A stretch of 47,031 nt of DNA from NCBI GenBank assembly GCA_002478765.1, contig DLQO01000015.1:1-47031 (forward strand). The letters are read 5' to 3'. A program made the translations under genes and the position numbers. Of the stretch, positions 43,664 to 47,031 are shown piece by piece (position 1 is the stretch's first letter; each line of letters starts with the position of its first letter). The notes under the pieces are model-generated. The model was not told where the DNA came from. It did no database searches and worked only from the letters and a program-made list of their open reading frames with translations. The stretch comes from Flavobacteriales bacterium UBA7430. GTDB taxonomy: Bacteria; Bacteroidota; Bacteroidia; Flavobacteriales; UBA7430.

Positions 43664-46201
43664 TTATTTATACTTCAAATACTTTTCCTCAAAATACACC
43701 AAGTATTTGTCTAACGATTTTTCGTTGTAAAAAGTTTTAAAATTACTCGAAGATATGATAAAATGCTCATAATCAGAAAGCGATATTAATTCTTTTAATG
43801 GGGGTGTATTTTTTAGTGCTTCTAAATAATTACTTGCTGTGCGCTCACCGTCAAATGTTTTAACGATGATGAGTTGGTAGTCCAGATTAAGCATCAAACT
43901 TTGTGTTTTGTAGCCGTTGGTTTTGTAAAAGTCTCGATTAAAATCAGAAACGACAATCTTGAGCTCGTTGATGCTTGGACCGTTAGACTCTATCGCCAGG
44001 GTGTAAAAGTGCTCTTCATCGGGTTTGTGCGTGTACGTGTTGTCCTCGGAAATCTGACTGCGGCTTTCCAAATCTTGAATGATGGCTTGCGCTTCTTCCG
44101 CCACTTCTCCGGAGCGGTGGATGGTGAGCAGATCGTTTAGGCTAGACACGAGGGAGTCTTCACCAAATAAGTGCCCCACAGACAATGCATTTAATAGAGC
44201 GAGCTGTTTGGTCATCGGATGCTCTGGGTATTTGTTTTTTAGTGCTTCATTCTTTTGGATGACATCCGTGTATTGGTGGTTTGAGAAATCGTTGTAAACA
44301 TCTTCATAAAAAAACAGCGCACTGTCAACCTCTTCATTGTTTTCGCGCTGATATTGTACAGGGTCTACAATCATTTTCAGGTAGTCACTGTTTGGATACT
44401 CGAGCTCAAGTTTTTTTAGGTATTTTTCTGCCTTCAAAGGTGTTTTTGTAAGCGTGTTTAAACGATACAGTTGATAGTAGGTTAGCGCTTCGTATTTGTT
44501 TTTTGGATATCCTTTCAGTAGCGCTTCGAAAGCTTTAATGGCTTCTTCGAAATCGTTTAAATCTTCCTTGTAAATTAAGCCCAACTGGTAGTAGGATTCT
44601 GAAATCGTACGTACGGTAGCTGTTTTGGCAGAGTCAGAAAAGGGAATCAGTTCCATATAGTATGCCTCACTCAAAAGGTCTTGATCATCCTCTGACCCCT
44701 CATCAGATTCATCCAAAAAGACTTGGTTTTTATTTTTTCTTCTCCAGTCGTCTTCCAGTCTTCGCTCGCCCCATTTTGTCATAAATTCGGAGTACCCAAA
44801 GCTTATGGCAGAGGGGTTGTAGAAGTACCAACCGCCACCGGTAATGGTGTTTGGTGTGTTGCGCGAATTTGTGTTTGGTCGAACTCGGGCATTTGCTTTT
44901 ACCGCCTCTTTCGCCAAACGTTCTTCTTCCTTCTTTTCTTCGATGATGTTGGCAATCAATGTTTTTAATTCTACATCATCCAGCTTAGAAAGTTTCAGCA
45001 AGCTGTCTTGCAGGCCGATGGTGTTGTGAAGTTCCACGAGCTCGTTTAGGCTGGTTCTTTTTTTCTGTAAAAGCTCGTAGTCCGGATGGGTTTGATTTAA
45101 GAAGGTCAGCGCTGTGTCGTAATGTACTTGAGAGGAAATGTAATGGGCGTCGTCAAAGTACAAGTCGGCAAGAGCGAGGTGAGCATGCGATTGTTGCTGA
45201 TCGTTACCGTAGTTGTGCCGGGTCGCATTGATTAAGTTTTCGATGGCCTCATTTTTTTGGCCTTCCTTTAAGTAGATGTCCGCCAAAGCAAAATAAATCT
45301 GATCGTTGTAATCTTTATTTTTTTCATCCTTCAGCATTTTGTTGATTTCATCAATCAGCGATGAAGCATCGTGGTGTTCCGGATTAAAGGCTCGTGCTCT
45401 ACTGAGAAGGGCATTGAATAAAAGTTCATAGTCAGGATTCATTCGAACCACTTTGTCAAACTGCTTGTAGGCAGCTTCGTATTCGCCCAACTCTTGATGG
45501 ATTTGACCGATGATGTAGGTTAAACGTGTTTTCTTAGCTTTTCGAGACGAAAGCTTGATGACTTTTTTAAGCTGATGGGTTGCCAAAAGCCAGTCTTCTT
45601 TTTGAATGTAGTAGTTGGCCTTGATTTCTTCTAAAATCGCCAGATCTTCCTTTTTCAACTTGGCTTCACTTTCTAGGTACAGCAGCTGTTTGTTGGCCGT
45701 GGTGTAGTTGTCCATTTTAACATGCGCCCAGGTAGACCATAAAATCGCCAAATCGGAAACTTCACCCGAGTATTCTCGAGATATAAATCCAAACATCTCA
45801 ACAGCTTTACCGTATTCTTGCTTGTAAAAAAGCGCCTTACCCATGAGAAGATAACAAGCTTCAATCCATTTATTTTTTTCTTCACCTTTTATTTCCATGG
45901 AGTGAAACTCCACCACCAGAGCCGCCTTGTCAATGGTCCGATTCAAAGCGGGGTATATCTTTTGGGCCTGTTTTTGGGTTCCCAGAATTCGCGTAGGAAG
46001 GAGGTTGTTGTAATCTTCCTGATGTGATTTTTCAAGCTTGGCAAGGGCCTGCTTCAAGCTTTCCTGAGCATTAAAGTAGCCGTTGTATTTTGAGGTCGTT
46101 CTGTGGAATGAACGATTTAAAAAACGATCTTTTTGTGTTGAACAAGCGCTGGCCAACAAACAAAAGAGCAGCAGGAATATGTATGTGGAACGAGTTTTCA
46201 A
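43664..46201 (-). CDS. sprE: Gliding motility/T9SS lipoprotein SprE (PorW)
   Basis: An 845-residue TPR lipoprotein required for T9SS secretion and gliding in Flavobacterium (SprE) and Porphyromonas (PorW). The lipobox LLASAC sets acylation at Cys20. The start STQKDRFLNRSFHRTTSKYN followed by GYFNAQESL is a strong family mark. TPR-like helical repeats follow through about residue 390 and again at about 535-640. A charged, low-complexity segment near 420-450 and a C-terminal domain (about 730-845, with FYTLAIESNG and SNYLEALKN) complete the chain. With porZ and two T9SS cargo genes in this window it supports a working T9SS. Confidence 0.88.
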   Translation of the reverse strand: MKTRSTYIFLLLFCLLASACSTQKDRFLNRSFHRTTSKYNGYFNAQESLKQALAKLEKSHQEDYNNLLPTRILGTQKQAQKIYPALNRTIDKAALVVEFHSMEIKGEEKNKWIEACYLLMGKALFYKQEYGKAVEMFGFISREYSGEVSDLAILWSTWAHVKMDNYTTANKQLLYLESEAKLKKEDLAILEEIKANYYIQKEDWLLATHQLKKVIKLSSRKAKKTRLTYIIGQIHQELGEYEAAYKQFDKVVRMNPDYELLFNALLSRARAFNPEHHDASSLIDEINKMLKDEKNKDYNDQIYFALADIYLKEGQKNEAIENLINATRHNYGNDQQQSHAHLALADLYFDDAHYISSQVHYDTALTFLNQTHPDYELLQKKRTSLNELVELHNTIGLQDSLLKLSKLDDVELKTLIANIIEEKKEEERLAKEAVKANARVRPNTNSRNTPNTITGGGWYFYNPSAISFGYSEFMTKWGERRLEDDWRRKNKNQVFLDESDEGSEDDQDLLSEAYYMELIPFSDSAKTATVRTISESYYQLGLIYKEDLNDFEEAIKAFEALLKGYPKNKYEALTYYQLYRLNTLTKTPLKAEKYLKKLELEYPNSDYLKMIVDPVQYQRENNEEVDSALFFYEDVYNDFSNHQYTDVIQKNEALKNKYPEHPMTKQLALLNALSVGHLFGEDSLVSSLNDLLTIHRSGEVAEEAQAIIQDLESRSQISEDNTYTHKPDEEHFYTLAIESNGPSINELKIVVSDFNRDFYKTNGYKTQSLMLNLDYQLIIVKTFDGERTASNYLEALKNTPPLKELISLSDYEHFIISSSNFKTFYNEKSLDKYLVYFEEKYLKYK

Positions 46202-46238
46202 ATCAATCGATGCTTGGACTATAATAACTATCGTTTAG

Positions 46239-46246
46239 CAAAAATA
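46239..46246 (-). promoter_or_regulatory. -7 element for sprE
   Basis: Minus strand TATTTTTG, a perfect TAnnTTTG, 37 nt before the sprE ATG. Confidence 0.5.
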
Positions 46247-46380
46247 TTTTATTTTTTTGTTTAATGTTTGTTTCAAGGGGTTTATCTCTGCGGCACAGCA
46301 AAAAATATTGAGAAGATCAGGCGAAATATGAAATTGTTAGGATCAAAATAATTTGTTGAAGAAGCATTGCGTAAAATTAC

Positions 46381-46388
46381 GATATTTG
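46381..46388 (+). promoter_or_regulatory. Possible -7 element for the M23 peptidase gene
   Basis: GATATTTG, one mismatch to TAnnTTTG, 4 nt before the ATG at 46393, the same close spacing seen at 10481 and 18491. Confidence 0.3.
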
Positions 46389-46392
46389 CCTC

Positions 46393-47031
46393 ATGGGAAA
46401 ATCAAAATCATTCTTTGATAAAATGAAACAACGCTTGCGCATTGTTTTGTTTGATGAGCAGTCTTATGAGGAGCTCAATTCGGTTAGTTTAACTCGATTC
46501 CAGTTGTTCATTCGAACGACATCTCTGTTGTTTTTGATTTGCTCTTTAACCACCCTCATCATTGCTTTTACCCCATTGCGGGAGTACATCCCAGGGTATT
46601 CTCCTCCGCATTTGTCTAAGGATTTGATTGCTTTATCTCTGAAAACCGACTCTCTTCTTACCGACATTCAAGTTAAAGATCAAAAGTTTCGAATGTTAGA
46701 AAAAGTAGTTCGTGGGGAAGTCTTCAACGACTCTATTTTTTACGATTCAACAAAGATCGTAAGCATCAACCCCAACGCTTTAAAAGCCTCCTCAAAAGAT
46801 TCTGTTTTTCGAGAGTCTGTTGAGCGGGAAGGGCGATTTAACGTTTTATCGGAGCTCGATGACAAGCCTTCAGAGCTGCGAAACATCGTGTTTTACGCAC
46901 CTTTAAAAGGCTTGGTTAGCGATGCGTTTGATTTGCAAAAAGATCATTTCGGCGTAGATGTGGTGGCTCCTGCGAACGAAGCCATAAAGGCTTGTTTGCC
47001 TGGAACTGTTGTATGGTCTAGCTGGACCACA
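46393..47031 (+). CDS. Membrane-anchored M23 peptidase, 3' end beyond the window
   Basis: The open frame starts at ATG 46393 and runs to the right edge, 213 residues so far. A basic cytoplasmic N-terminus (1-37) is followed by one membrane helix (about 38-59), a periplasmic helical region (about 75-150) and the start of a LytM domain. FYAPLKGLVSDAF leads to KDHFGVDVVAP, which has the zinc-binding H-x3-D pair (His185, Asp189). The second HxH is beyond the window. It likely cleaves peptidoglycan cross-links. The layout matches bactofilin-linked peptidases such as LmdC and Csd1. It is divergent from sprE, with the bactofilin gene just past sprE. Confidence 0.8.
   Translation, partial: MGKSKSFFDKMKQRLRIVLFDEQSYEELNSVSLTRFQLFIRTTSLLFLICSLTTLIIAFTPLREYIPGYSPPHLSKDLIALSLKTDSLLTDIQVKDQKFRMLEKVVRGEVFNDSIFYDSTKIVSINPNALKASSKDSVFRESVEREGRFNVLSELDDKPSELRNIVFYAPLKGLVSDAFDLQKDHFGVDVVAPANEAIKACLPGTVVWSSWTT

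Overview
The window reads as a stretch of chromosome from a Bacteroidota bacterium, most likely a marine, free-living Flavobacteriales member (Cryomorphaceae/Owenweeksia-like; this rank is inferred). The evidence is type IX secretion (T9SS) parts and C-terminal sorting domains, DUF4175/DUF4292/DUF4837 proteins, a SprE/PorW lipoprotein, an ATP synthase operon without beta and epsilon genes, several TTG/GTG starts, few Shine-Dalgarno sites, and many copies of the Bacteroidota promoter core TAnnTTTG. The DNA is AT-rich. No insertion sequence, prophage, CRISPR array or rRNA operon was seen, so this is mostly core genome.

Layout. 1-581 is the 5' part of a DUF4369/thioredoxin-type exported protein, followed by about 640 bp of very AT-rich non-coding DNA. 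rpiB (1224-1655) is convergent with a two-gene AddB/AddA-like nuclease-helicase operon (1658-7667). A spacer with a small orphan ORF leads to tRNA-Cys, folB and gltX. 10493-14223 holds a DUF4175 coiled-coil membrane protein and ybeY. mnmG (14303-16177) has a perfect parS-type palindrome at each end. Two paralogous T9SS cargo genes, tRNA-Arg(TCG), porZ and recO follow. 21759-23369 encodes an exported protein with 51-residue Ca-binding-like Cys repeats and a C-type-lectin-like C-terminus that resembles the variable region of diversity-generating retroelement targets.

23564-36579 is a long minus-strand envelope and housekeeping block: DUF4837 lipoprotein, LysM lytic transglycosylase, gatA, tatA, an EnvC-like degenerate LytM protein, DUF4292 lipoprotein, TPR lipoprotein, sugar nucleotidyltransferase, dut, Wzx-like flippase, enoyl-CoA hydratase and an NtrY-like histidine kinase. 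purU is divergent from the kinase. 37608-42529 is atpGAHFEB on the minus strand (transcribed B-E-F-H-A-G). Upstream of it lie a small membrane protein, AtpZ, a bactofilin and SprE. The window ends in the 5' part of a membrane-anchored M23 peptidase divergent from sprE.

The most notable signals are the paired parS palindromes abutting the start and stop of mnmG, the possible retroelement-diversified C-terminus at 23247-23369, a 14-bp intercistronic hairpin after atpE, promoter cores only 4-5 nt before start codons, and a bactofilin/M23 pair flanking the T9SS gene sprE. No wholly new multi-gene system is evident.
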